Positions 48,701 to 55,318 of a DNA stretch of 64,000 nt are shown here, piece by piece (the first letter of the stretch is position 1; each line of letters begins with the position of its first letter). The position numbers were made by a program, and so were the translations under genes. This DNA comes from Arcobacter sp. FWKO B (GTDB lineage: Bacteria > Campylobacterota > Campylobacteria > Campylobacterales > Arcobacteraceae). The stretch is taken from positions 1,798,001-1,862,000 of the forward strand of contig NZ_CP041403.1 in NCBI RefSeq assembly GCF_014844135.1. The letters are read 5' to 3'. The notes beneath the pieces were generated by a model. The model was not told where the DNA came from. It saw only the letters and a list, made by a program, of their open reading frames with translations, and made no database searches.

Positions 48701-51000
48701 TCAAAAACCTAGCATCAAATTTAGAAGCAACAAATAGTATAAATATAGCTTCTAATAATAATATCAATATACAAAGTAGCAATCTCAATGCAGATGGAGA
48801 TATAAATATGGTTGCGAATGAAATAAATATTACGGCAGTAAATGATTTAATATACCAAGAACAACAGTTCTTTAGTAAAAAACCTTTTAGTAAAAAGACC
48901 CAAAAAGATATGAGTTATAAAGAAGAGGTAGTCTCTTCTAATATCATAGGTAAAAATATCATCATGCAATCAGGTAAAGATATAAATCTTGAAGCTGTAA
49001 ATATAAAAGCCCAAGAAGATAAAATAGCATATGCACAAGGAGATATAAATATAGTAGCAAAAGAGTATAAAGAAGGAGAACTTCATCAAACTTCTAAGTC
49101 TTCTTTTGGAGGGTTAATAAAAAGTGAATATAAATATGATAAAGATAACTTAAAAATAAAATCTACAGAAATAACAGCTGATAATATGATATTAGATGCA
49201 AAAGAGATTAATGTACAAGCATCAAGAATTAAAGCAAATGAAGTAGAAATATCAACTGAGATTTTAAATATGATTTCTAGTAAAGAAAGACTTTATGAAA
49301 ATGAGTATTCAAATAAAGGTGGTATTATAACAGCTACAATAGAAAATAAGGGACAAATAAAAGAAATAGTTATACCTGCTACTATAGAAGTAAATGATAG
49401 ACTAATTTTTAATAAAAAAGATATAACAGACCAACTAACAACCGATAATCTAATAAAAGTTTTGTCTAGTCAAGGAAACTTAAGTGAAGAACAGATAAAT
49501 CTAGTAAAACAAATAGCAAATGATAATGATTGGCATACAAAAACAACAACGCTTAGTGCAACAGGGGCACTAATAGTGCAAGCTATAGTTACATACTTTA
49601 CCGCAAGTGCAGGCTCAGGCTTGACTTCAAGTATCTCTAATGTAGCATTAAAAGCAGCAACAAATGCTGCAATACAATCAGTAATCAGCCAAATAACAGT
49701 ACAACTAGCAACTTCAGCAATCACAGGAAATAGCCTACAACTAGATGTGAATTCGATAGCTAAAGGTGCAGTAAGTGCAGGAGTAATGAGTTATGCAAGT
49801 TCAATGATAGATAGTTCCCTTAATCTAGAAAATCTAAAAGTAGCAAATATGAGCTACCCACAACAACTTCAACAAGGAATATCTAATACCGTAGTAAAAA
49901 GTGCCATTGATTCAGCTATATATGGAACAGATTTTAAAGATAGTCTAAAACTAGGACTTGTAACAAATGCTTCTAATCTAGGATTTAGAGCAGTAGGAGA
50001 CTATGAAGTAAATCAACTACAACAAGGTAATACATCTTGGGAAGATGGAAGTATAAATAAAACCATAACCCATTCCCTAATAGGAGGAACCATAGCCAAA
50101 CTTCAAGGAGAAGATTTCAAAACAGGAGCAGTAGCAGCAGGTACAAGAGAACTACTTTCTCCCCTTACAGTAAACTCATCCCAACAAACACAACTTTTAA
50201 CATCCCAACTAACAGGTATCTTAGTAGGAGGACTTAGCGGTGGAGATAGTGGAGCAAGTGTAGGATATAATATAGCAACAAGTGCAGAGATTTATAATAG
50301 ACAACTTCATAAAGATGAGATACAATTTATAAGAGATAATGCAAAAAGATATGCAGAGAAATATAACCTAACAGAAAGAGAAGCTATAAAAGAGCTTTAT
50401 AATACAGCAATGTATATAAATGATAAAGAGAGTCAAAGGAATATATCAATAATGACAGAGGAACAAAAAGTATTGGGACTGATAGCAGTTAATGGGATGG
50501 ATGAAATAAACTTTATAAGAGCAGTTGAGTTTTTATTTAGTGAATCAGCAGGTAAAATGATTGTAGATACTTATAAAGAACAGATGAGCCCACAACCAAT
50601 GTTTACATCAACACTATCTCAATTTATAAATAATGGATATACTATGGATAGTACAATAGGATTAGTGGATAGTTCAGCCACATTTGTACCAACAGTAAAA
50701 GTAGGACAAACTTTTTACAACACAGGGAAAGTAGTAACACCTTATGTAGTAAGGCAAACTGGACAGGTTTATGATGATGTGACATTGGGGATTATTAGTC
50801 AAGGTAATAAGGTGGCTCCTAATTTGACTAATAAATATATTTTAGACCCTTATAATTCATTGAAAATTATAGGGGGAATTGAAGTAATAAATGATATTTT
50901 TAATGAAAGTAATCCTATTCCAAGTACAGTTAAAGGTGCAATTGGTTCATTAATTAAAAATATTGATGATAAAATTAAAGAAGTAAATAATGCTGAATAA
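45733..51000 (+). CDS. CdiA/FhaB-like two-partner-secretion exoprotein with toxic tail
   Basis: 1755 residues. Signal peptide (1-24, h-region IAIFVSFILV), TPS domain with the NPNL motif (near residue 95) and NPNGI (near 136), then filamentous-haemagglutinin type beta-helix repeats to about 1270, a hydrophobic DUF637-like pretoxin segment (about 1275-1370), and a pretoxin end YNRQLHKDE (1521-1529). The last 226 residues are the variable tail. Such proteins are exported by a TpsB partner and deliver the tail into neighbours on contact. No exporter gene is in the window. It overlaps the following candidate immunity ORF by 11 bases. The tail shows no catalytic motif; its end recurs in the ORF at 52823. 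Confidence 0.92.
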   Translation: MKLKQSIAIFVSFILVAEQTALYAGGIEVDAQAPNANKATLLNSPNNVPIINIVTPNSSGLSHNKFTNFNVENKGLILNNSKVITDTQLAGYISYNPNLTGNEAKLILNEVTSTNKTLLQGYTEVAGKSADVIIANPNGISVNGGGFINTPNATLTTGTPMLNDGVLQGFDVSKGNIIIDGNGFNGNNIDKVNLYAKALEINAKIYANELNVVTGENNISQDGTVTSKNKSGSGISIDSTLLGGIYANTITLKSTDKGIGVNLPPEVFAQNSLSLNVNGDISFSKTKANTITAKSNEGSININKDVYSKQTTLIAEDNIVINNQGALNSENSIYLKSNKLLNDGIIFSGLNEDKTINDIGIVILDNDITINNAQINASNNVTLSTRELTNNGLLYAGNDLLISSDNLTNNRTIFSANNMYLYTKNTLKNNKASDIFAMNNLLFAADILNNKTDLIENNSANIHAFNGDISFYASNLNNLTVDLVIDEGSISEPYGAFAYSGYFYNETVNQGIAKYCGPASRWCGTHSEDYYKGSFTSKTETASSYTPSNIVSGNDMFFYINDTLNNEYSLIQANNNILISTNVLNNKSRDLKKNITESYFINTNANRKFYSMGWNTLNTTEIIGSVPSTIQSGGSIIGNISRVTNGEINENIVLPVRNESSIPNVTIKIPDNDYGLFIKTKDTKAQYLIETNPKFTLYKNFVGSDYFFEKIGFSLDDNIKRLGDGFYETTLITDSIFKQIGKRFIDKDILDENIQYKVLMDNAIQAQKDLQLAPGITLTKEQINMLKQDIVWMEESIIDGQRVLIPIVYFANLDSLRIVGGQIIANKDIDLEIDVIQNSGILVADNNIRIDASDSIMNYGGVIKANEKLTLEAKNTIRNTSGEIEANEIDLKSGDIINETFSKKITDKTAYYEETKTLFGITSKIEAKKDLNIIAENDFINVGSTLKANNINILANNVDIVSLQDERDFFGGDGFRTGDSSKSYTKEKSIKNLASNLEATNSINIASNNNINIQSSNLNADGDINMVANEINITAVNDLIYQEQQFFSKKPFSKKTQKDMSYKEEVVSSNIIGKNIIMQSGKDINLEAVNIKAQEDKIAYAQGDINIVAKEYKEGELHQTSKSSFGGLIKSEYKYDKDNLKIKSTEITADNMILDAKEINVQASRIKANEVEISTEILNMISSKERLYENEYSNKGGIITATIENKGQIKEIVIPATIEVNDRLIFNKKDITDQLTTDNLIKVLSSQGNLSEEQINLVKQIANDNDWHTKTTTLSATGALIVQAIVTYFTASAGSGLTSSISNVALKAATNAAIQSVISQITVQLATSAITGNSLQLDVNSIAKGAVSAGVMSYASSMIDSSLNLENLKVANMSYPQQLQQGISNTVVKSAIDSAIYGTDFKDSLKLGLVTNASNLGFRAVGDYEVNQLQQGNTSWEDGSINKTITHSLIGGTIAKLQGEDFKTGAVAAGTRELLSPLTVNSSQQTQLLTSQLTGILVGGLSGGDSGASVGYNIATSAEIYNRQLHKDEIQFIRDNAKRYAEKYNLTEREAIKELYNTAMYINDKESQRNISIMTEEQKVLGLIAVNGMDEINFIRAVEFLFSESAGKMIVDTYKEQMSPQPMFTSTLSQFINNGYTMDSTIGLVDSSATFVPTVKVGQTFYNTGKVVTPYVVRQTGQVYDDVTLGIISQGNKVAPNLTNKYILDPYNSLKIIGGIEVINDIFNESNPIPSTVKGAIGSLIKNIDDKIKEVNNAE
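50055..50322 (+). repeat. repeat A, copy 1 (pretoxin end in the main gene)
   Basis: 268 bases nearly identical to 51348-51615 (offset 1293), coding NKT..THSLIGGTIAKLQGEDF to YNRQLHKDEI. The first 77 bases also recur at 53779-53855. It is the homology tract through which an orphan tail could replace the main one. Confidence 0.9.
50658..50913 (+). repeat. repeat B, copy 1 (tail end)
   Basis: 256 bases nearly identical to 53086-53341, coding GLVDSS.TFVPTVKVGQTFYN through LKIIGGIE, residues about 1642-1727 of the exoprotein. Confidence 0.9.
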
Positions 51001-51331
51001 TAAATTTGGTTGGTATTTAATTTCATGTATTTTTTTATTTGAAGGTGTAGCTTCGTTCTTAGGATATAAAGTTTACTTTAAATATTCGGGTGGGTGGAAA
51101 AATGTAGGATATGATTATTCATTATATATAACTATTGCAGGATTAATAATAGGTTACTATGCATATAATTTAAAAGAAAAACCACAAAAACACACCAAAT
51201 GCCCAACCTGCAAAGAAACATTCAATTACAATGAATTAGAAAATGGTAAGTGTCCTTATTGTAAAGATGTAGATACCGTAGATATTGAAGAGTATTATAA
51301 ACAATATCCTAAAGAAAGAGATGATAAATGA
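50990..51331 (+). CDS. candidate immunity protein 1: two TM helices plus zinc ribbon
   Basis: 113 residues. Two TM helices (about 5-27 and 40-60) are followed by a cytoplasmic ribbon with CPTC and CPYC and an acidic-basic end YPKERDDK. It overlaps the exoprotein stop by 11 bases and the next orphan ORF by ATGA, the place where CDI immunity genes lie. The C-terminal half is almost identical to the ORF at 53430, the TM half is not. I infer immunity from position; no named family was recognised. Confidence 0.75.
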   Translation: MLNNKFGWYLISCIFLFEGVASFLGYKVYFKYSGGWKNVGYDYSLYITIAGLIIGYYAYNLKEKPQKHTKCPTCKETFNYNELENGKCPYCKDVDTVDIEEYYKQYPKERDDK

Positions 51332-51424
51332 GTGTAAATTTAATCTTAAATAAAACCCTAACCCATTCCCTAATAGGAGGAACCATAGCCAAACTTCAAG
51401 GAGAAGATTTCATCACAGGAGCAG
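51161..51424 (+). repeat. repeat C, copy 1 (immunity ribbon plus orphan start)
   Basis: 264 bases closely matching 53592-53855 (offset 2431). It covers the zinc-ribbon half of candidate immunity 1 and the first 32 codons of the following orphan ORF, so it spans a gene junction. Confidence 0.9.
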
Positions 51425-52335
51425 TAGCAGCAGGTACAAGAGAACTTATCTCTCCCCTTACAGTAAACTCATCCCAACAAACACAACTTTTAACATCCCA
51501 ACTAACAGGTATCTTAGTAGGTGGACTTAGCGGTGGAGATGATGGAGCAAGTGTAGGATATAATATAGCAACAAGTGCAGAGATTTATAATAGACAACTT
51601 CATAAAGATGAGATAGCATTACAAAAAACAAAGAATGCACAAGATTTAAAAAAAGCTCTTGCCCAAACAAGTAATTTTTCAGAAGATGATATAGATAATA
51701 TTTTTGCAATGACACAAAAAGCAATGGTAAATGAAATGGATGATTATATGTTAAATTTACAATTAAATACAACATATAAAGATAATAAAGATGAAATAAG
51801 ATTCGTAGTTAATGAAGCAAAACAATACTTTGCAGAAGAAGCTAGAGGACAAGTATATCTTGATAGAAATACAATGCAATTAGTTCCAATGATGGATACA
51901 AATAATTATAATAGTTCAATTTATAATCCAAATAGTAATTCTCAAATAGTAAAAAGTACAACAGGTTCACTTATAAGAACAGGACTAGGATTAGTACCAA
52001 ATCCATATATTGCGATACCTACTTGGGCAATTGATACTGCAATAAATATAAATAATAATGATTTTTCCAATACTTTAAATAGTGTTCAAAATTTATCTCC
52101 TAATTTAGTTGGAAATCCTTGGGCAAATCAAAATTTACAAAAAATAGGAGCAGGAATAAGTATATTTAATACAGTGGAATCTTTAGATAGTTACTCTAAT
52201 AATATTGAGAAATTAGAAATACAAAGAGATAACATAAATACTAAAGAGTTACAAAATATTTATAATAATATTAATCCTGTAGAAATAAAAAAGAGTGCAA
52301 CTCCTCAAATAAACTTCATAAAGGTTAATCCATGA
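51328..52335 (+). CDS. orphan CdiA tail module 2
   Basis: 335 residues starting MSVNLILNKTLTHS, with no signal or TPS domain. Residues 8-95 repeat the main pretoxin up to YNRQLHKDE (87-95) almost exactly; residues 96-335 are a different tail. That tail has a hydrophobic stretch (LIRTGLGLVPNPYIAIPTWAI) and no Cys. It is coupled to the ORF before and after by ATGA overlaps. As it stands it could not be exported; it would need recombination into the main gene. Confidence 0.85.
   Translation: MSVNLILNKTLTHSLIGGTIAKLQGEDFITGAVAAGTRELISPLTVNSSQQTQLLTSQLTGILVGGLSGGDDGASVGYNIATSAEIYNRQLHKDEIALQKTKNAQDLKKALAQTSNFSEDDIDNIFAMTQKAMVNEMDDYMLNLQLNTTYKDNKDEIRFVVNEAKQYFAEEARGQVYLDRNTMQLVPMMDTNNYNSSIYNPNSNSQIVKSTTGSLIRTGLGLVPNPYIAIPTWAIDTAININNNDFSNTLNSVQNLSPNLVGNPWANQNLQKIGAGISIFNTVESLDSYSNNIEKLEIQRDNINTKELQNIYNNINPVEIKKSATPQINFIKVNP
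51348..51615 (+). repeat. repeat A, copy 2 (pretoxin end in the orphan)
   Basis: Counterpart of 50055-50322; differences are scattered single bases (for example AAAACAGG changed to ATCACAGG). Confidence 0.9.
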
Positions 52336-52823
52336 TAAAAAAAATTTGGAATAGCTATATTGAATGGTTATTGAGTTATATTCATCGTGATAAAGAGTAT
52401 AAATGGAGATTAACATTTATGGAAATATCTTATATTTTAATAGCATTTGTCATATGCTATATTGTTTTTTATTTTTTAATAGGAACAGAATTTGTTTTTG
52501 GTATTTTTGTAGCGTCAATTGGTTATGGAAGATTGATATTTGACCGCATTATGATTTTTAATGATAAAGAATATCCTTATGATAAAAGGTATACACCATT
52601 TTTGCGGTTTATATCTTTAACAAGTGTTGGAGTTGTAACTGCGATATTAACCTTTATGTTAATCAAAGACGCCCATGAAAATAACACAGATGTTCAAAAA
52701 CTTATAGAAAGAAATTATAGTGATGCAAAAGTTGAGGATAATGGTAGTGAAACAAGTAGTTCAAATAATATTTATAACTTTAATAATAAGTTACCAATGA
52801 AAATAAAATTAGGAAATGAGTAA
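52332..52823 (+). CDS. candidate immunity protein 2: polytopic membrane protein
   Basis: 163 residues with about three TM helices (near 29-50, 52-70 and 92-111) and a polar Ser/Asn-rich tail. It overlaps orphan module 2 by ATGA and is the likely partner of that tail. Not similar to candidate immunity 1, 3 or 4. Its stop shares one base with the next ATG. Confidence 0.7.
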   Translation: MIKKIWNSYIEWLLSYIHRDKEYKWRLTFMEISYILIAFVICYIVFYFLIGTEFVFGIFVASIGYGRLIFDRIMIFNDKEYPYDKRYTPFLRFISLTSVGVVTAILTFMLIKDAHENNTDVQKLIERNYSDAKVEDNGSETSSSNNIYNFNNKLPMKIKLGNE

Positions 52824-53440
52824 TGGGGACAATAGCAAATATTATGGCAGATAAAAAAACAAAAGATAATACCCCAGCCTTAAGTGAAGAACAAATACAA
52901 GCAGGATATATTTCAACATCAAAATATACAAAAGCTCAAATAGAAGAGGCATATAACTATCTAATAAGTAGTTCACAAGGATTATATTTCACAGATGTAT
53001 ATAAAGAAAATATGACACCACAACCATACTTCACATCAACCCAAGAACAATATAATAACTCCAACTATAACCCAAATAGTACTGTAGGATTAGTGGATAG
53101 TTCAACTACATTTGTACCAACAGTAAAAGTAGGACAAACTTTTTACAACACAGGGAAAGTAGTAACACCTTATGTAGTAAGGCAAACTGGACAGGTTTAT
53201 GATGATGTGACATTGGGGATTATTAGTCAAGGTAATAATGTGGCTCCTAGTTTGACTAATAAATATATTTTAGACCCTTATAATTCATTGAAAATTATTG
53301 GTGGAATAGAGATTGCTAATGATGTATTAAATGAAAGTATGCCTGCAACTACAAGAACAGGTATATTCTATAATATGTATAATAACTATAACGATTTATT
53401 AAACAATATAAATCAATATTCAAGTAAAAATGATGACTAA
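52823..53440 (+). CDS. tail module 3 without pretoxin
   Basis: 205 residues. Residues 88-173 nearly repeat the end of the main exoprotein tail (repeat B), and the stretch before it (ENMTPQPYFTST against EQMSPQPMFTST) is related but diverged. There is no pretoxin, so it is either a 5'-truncated orphan or a free-standing small toxin. The start ATGGGG follows the previous stop by overlap and has GAG nearby. It overlaps its candidate immunity gene by 11 bases, as module 1 does. Confidence 0.7.
   Translation: MGTIANIMADKKTKDNTPALSEEQIQAGYISTSKYTKAQIEEAYNYLISSSQGLYFTDVYKENMTPQPYFTSTQEQYNNSNYNPNSTVGLVDSSTTFVPTVKVGQTFYNTGKVVTPYVVRQTGQVYDDVTLGIISQGNNVAPSLTNKYILDPYNSLKIIGGIEIANDVLNESMPATTRTGIFYNMYNNYNDLLNNINQYSSKNDD
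53086..53341 (+). repeat. repeat B, copy 2
   Basis: Counterpart of 50658-50913 with about a dozen substitutions, mostly toward the ends. Confidence 0.9.
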
Positions 53441-53762
53441 AAGAAATATATTCTTTTTGATTGCTATTATAAATATAATAGAAGGATTTTTAGGGCTAAT
53501 ATTTGGAAAAGTTTTTATAAGACATTGGCATAATGTTACTTTAATCGAAACATTATTTTGGTTTCTTTCAGGAATTGTATTTCTTTATTTGGCATATAAT
53601 CTAAAAGAAAAACCACAAAAACACAGCAAATGCCCAATCTGCAAAGAAACATTCAACCATCACGAACTAGAAAATGGTAAGTGTCCTTATTGTAAAGATG
53701 TAGATACCGTAGATATTGAAGAGTATTATAAAGAATATCCCAAAGAAAGAGATGATAAATGA
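53430..53762 (+). CDS. candidate immunity protein 3: two TM helices plus zinc ribbon
   Basis: 110 residues. It has the same plan as candidate immunity 1: two TM helices (about 6-25 and 36-57) and a ribbon with CPIC and CPYC. From YNLKEKPQKH onward it is nearly identical to candidate 1; the TM half differs, as does the first part of the matching tail. It is coupled by 11 bases to tail 3 and by ATGA to orphan 4. Confidence 0.75.
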   Translation: MMTKRNIFFLIAIINIIEGFLGLIFGKVFIRHWHNVTLIETLFWFLSGIVFLYLAYNLKEKPQKHSKCPICKETFNHHELENGKCPYCKDVDTVDIEEYYKEYPKERDDK

Positions 53763-53855
53763 GTGTAAATTTAATCTTAAATAAAACCCTAACCCCTTCC
53801 CTAATAGGAGGAACCATAGCCAAACTTCAAGGAGAAGATTTCAAAACAGGAGCAG
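53592..53855 (+). repeat. repeat C, copy 2
   Basis: Counterpart of 51161-51424, spanning the end of candidate immunity 3 and the start of orphan 4. Confidence 0.9.
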
Positions 53856-54298
53856 GTGTAGCTACAGGAATATCAGCACATTCAAACTATGATAAATATG
53901 ACGGAGCAGAGTATGCAACCCATGTAGCCACAGATGGAACTATTTCTTATCTAGTAGGGAAATACATCCCAGCAGGACAAAACATTGCAAGCAGCTTGGG
54001 TTATGGTGCTTTGGGCGGGGGATTGGGCGGAGGTTTAAGTGAATTTAGTCATCAGTATTTGGATACTAAAGTATTTGGCAATCAAGAGAATATGGATAAA
54101 TCCAAAATCTTCCTCAACAGTACCATCGAAGGAACCGCAGGAGCATTAGGGAAGTTTTACAAAAATATGGGCGAGATGATGGAGTTTAAACCTGTCATTA
54201 ACTATGGCATGGATATAGGCGCTTCCCAGAGCTTTAAACCTATAATGGAATCCCAACGAAATAGTTTCGATAGTAAAACGAAACAAGAGACTGAATAA
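53759..54298 (+). CDS. orphan CdiA tail module 4
   Basis: 179 residues starting MSVNLILNKTLTPS. About 32 residues of pretoxin are shared, then it departs at GEDFKTGAG without reaching YNRQLHKDE. The rest contains a Gly-rich hydrophobic run (GYGALGGGLGGGLSEF). Base use changes here: the stretch from about 53950 is visibly richer in G and C than its neighbours. It shares one base with the following membrane-protein gene. Confidence 0.75.
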   Translation: MSVNLILNKTLTPSLIGGTIAKLQGEDFKTGAGVATGISAHSNYDKYDGAEYATHVATDGTISYLVGKYIPAGQNIASSLGYGALGGGLGGGLSEFSHQYLDTKVFGNQENMDKSKIFLNSTIEGTAGALGKFYKNMGEMMEFKPVINYGMDIGASQSFKPIMESQRNSFDSKTKQETE

Positions 54299-55125
54299 TG
54301 AAAGTCTTGTTTAATAGTTTCATTGAGTTGATTTTATATTTAGGATTCATTGGCGCCATATGGGGCTCCTTTAGAAAAGGTTTTTACGATGGGATTCTCT
54401 ATGGACTTATCCATAAAAAAGCAGGAACAGCTATCGGTTCGGTTCGGTTCAGACCCTATCTTTATGCAGGTCAAGCCATCTGCAGAGGATGGGGGCTTAT
54501 AGGAAGTCCTGGGGTTGTTTTTTTAATAATTGCATATATGATACATTTATCACATCAAGACACCAAGGACTACTTCCACTCCATAGGTCACTACTACATC
54601 ATCTACATCATAGGCTACAGCATCATCCTTGGGTATCTCTACTTTGGCTACCGATGGATAAAAGAGGGATATATAGATGGAATCAAAAACAAAAAAACAA
54701 AAACCTACTACCATTTACAAAACGGAGAAAAGTACTATCTTCATAGTGCCAAAGAAAAAGAGAGGACTATCTCTAAACACAAATATTTCAGAGGTCAAAA
54801 GGCAGTAAAAACAGGGATTGTTAGAGTGGGTCTTGGAAGTGCGTATGTTTTAGTGGCATTGTTGCTTTTTTTAGATAGGGATTACTATATGGGAGATGCC
54901 ACCAAGTCTATGTATCCCAATGCCTTTGAGATAGCCAAAGAGTACTATCAAACACATTACCCAAAACAAGAGAAGAAAGAGCAAAGTAAACAAGAGGTAA
55001 AAAAAGATACAACTCAAATAAAAGAAGAAGCAATAGAAACACTAAGACTCAAAGATTCAAATGAAAAGTTTTATAAATCATTTGAAGAGTTTATGTTAAA
55101 TAAAGAAGAAGAGAATCTAAGATGA
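54298..55125 (+). CDS. candidate immunity protein 4: polytopic membrane protein
   Basis: 275 residues with four hydrophobic segments (near 7-30, 63-80, 92-116 and 174-194) and a charged Lys/Glu-rich C-terminal third. It follows orphan module 4 by a 1-base overlap. More G/C than its neighbours, including a CGGTT triplet repeat near 54437. Immunity role is inferred from position and topology. Confidence 0.7.
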   Translation: MKVLFNSFIELILYLGFIGAIWGSFRKGFYDGILYGLIHKKAGTAIGSVRFRPYLYAGQAICRGWGLIGSPGVVFLIIAYMIHLSHQDTKDYFHSIGHYYIIYIIGYSIILGYLYFGYRWIKEGYIDGIKNKKTKTYYHLQNGEKYYLHSAKEKERTISKHKYFRGQKAVKTGIVRVGLGSAYVLVALLLFLDRDYYMGDATKSMYPNAFEIAKEYYQTHYPKQEKKEQSKQEVKKDTTQIKEEAIETLRLKDSNEKFYKSFEEFMLNKEEENLR

Positions 55126-55206
55126 GCTACTCACAACAACTTCAACAAGGAAGATATCTCTTACAGTAAACTCATCCAAAATTGTGTAACTAACAACTTC
55201 AGCAAT
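55122..55206 (+). pseudogene. shuffled remnant of pretoxin sequence
   Basis: It opens ATGAGCTAC overlapping the previous stop and codes only 15 residues (MSYSQQLQQG...) before TAA. Three pieces match the main gene: 55122-55155 to 49849-49882, 55160-55177 to 50164-50181 (18 of 18), and about 55184-55206 to 49699-49721 (20 of 23). Their order differs from the main gene, so it is a rearranged scar. 55207-55301 holds nothing I can identify. Confidence 0.65.
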
Positions 55207-55301
55207 AGCTAGTAATTTTTAAACTTGATAGACAATAATCTAAACCCAAACAGATATATAAGTATAGAATAGTAGCTTGACTTAGTAGATATAATGTGTG
55301 A

Positions 55302-55318
55302 TTACTCATTCCTTAAAA
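55302..55318. repeat. right copy of the 17-bp direct repeat
   Basis: TTACTCATTCCTTAAAA; read on the minus strand it is the final codons and stop (LRNE then TAA) of the lolC-type gene. Matches 45608-45624 exactly. Confidence 0.85.

Noticed and set aside
45608-55318. Insertion sequence or transposon ends as explanation of the 17-bp repeat.
   Set aside because: No transposase and no terminal inverted repeats adjoin the copies, and 17 bp is longer than most target duplications; an attachment-type or homologous event fits better.
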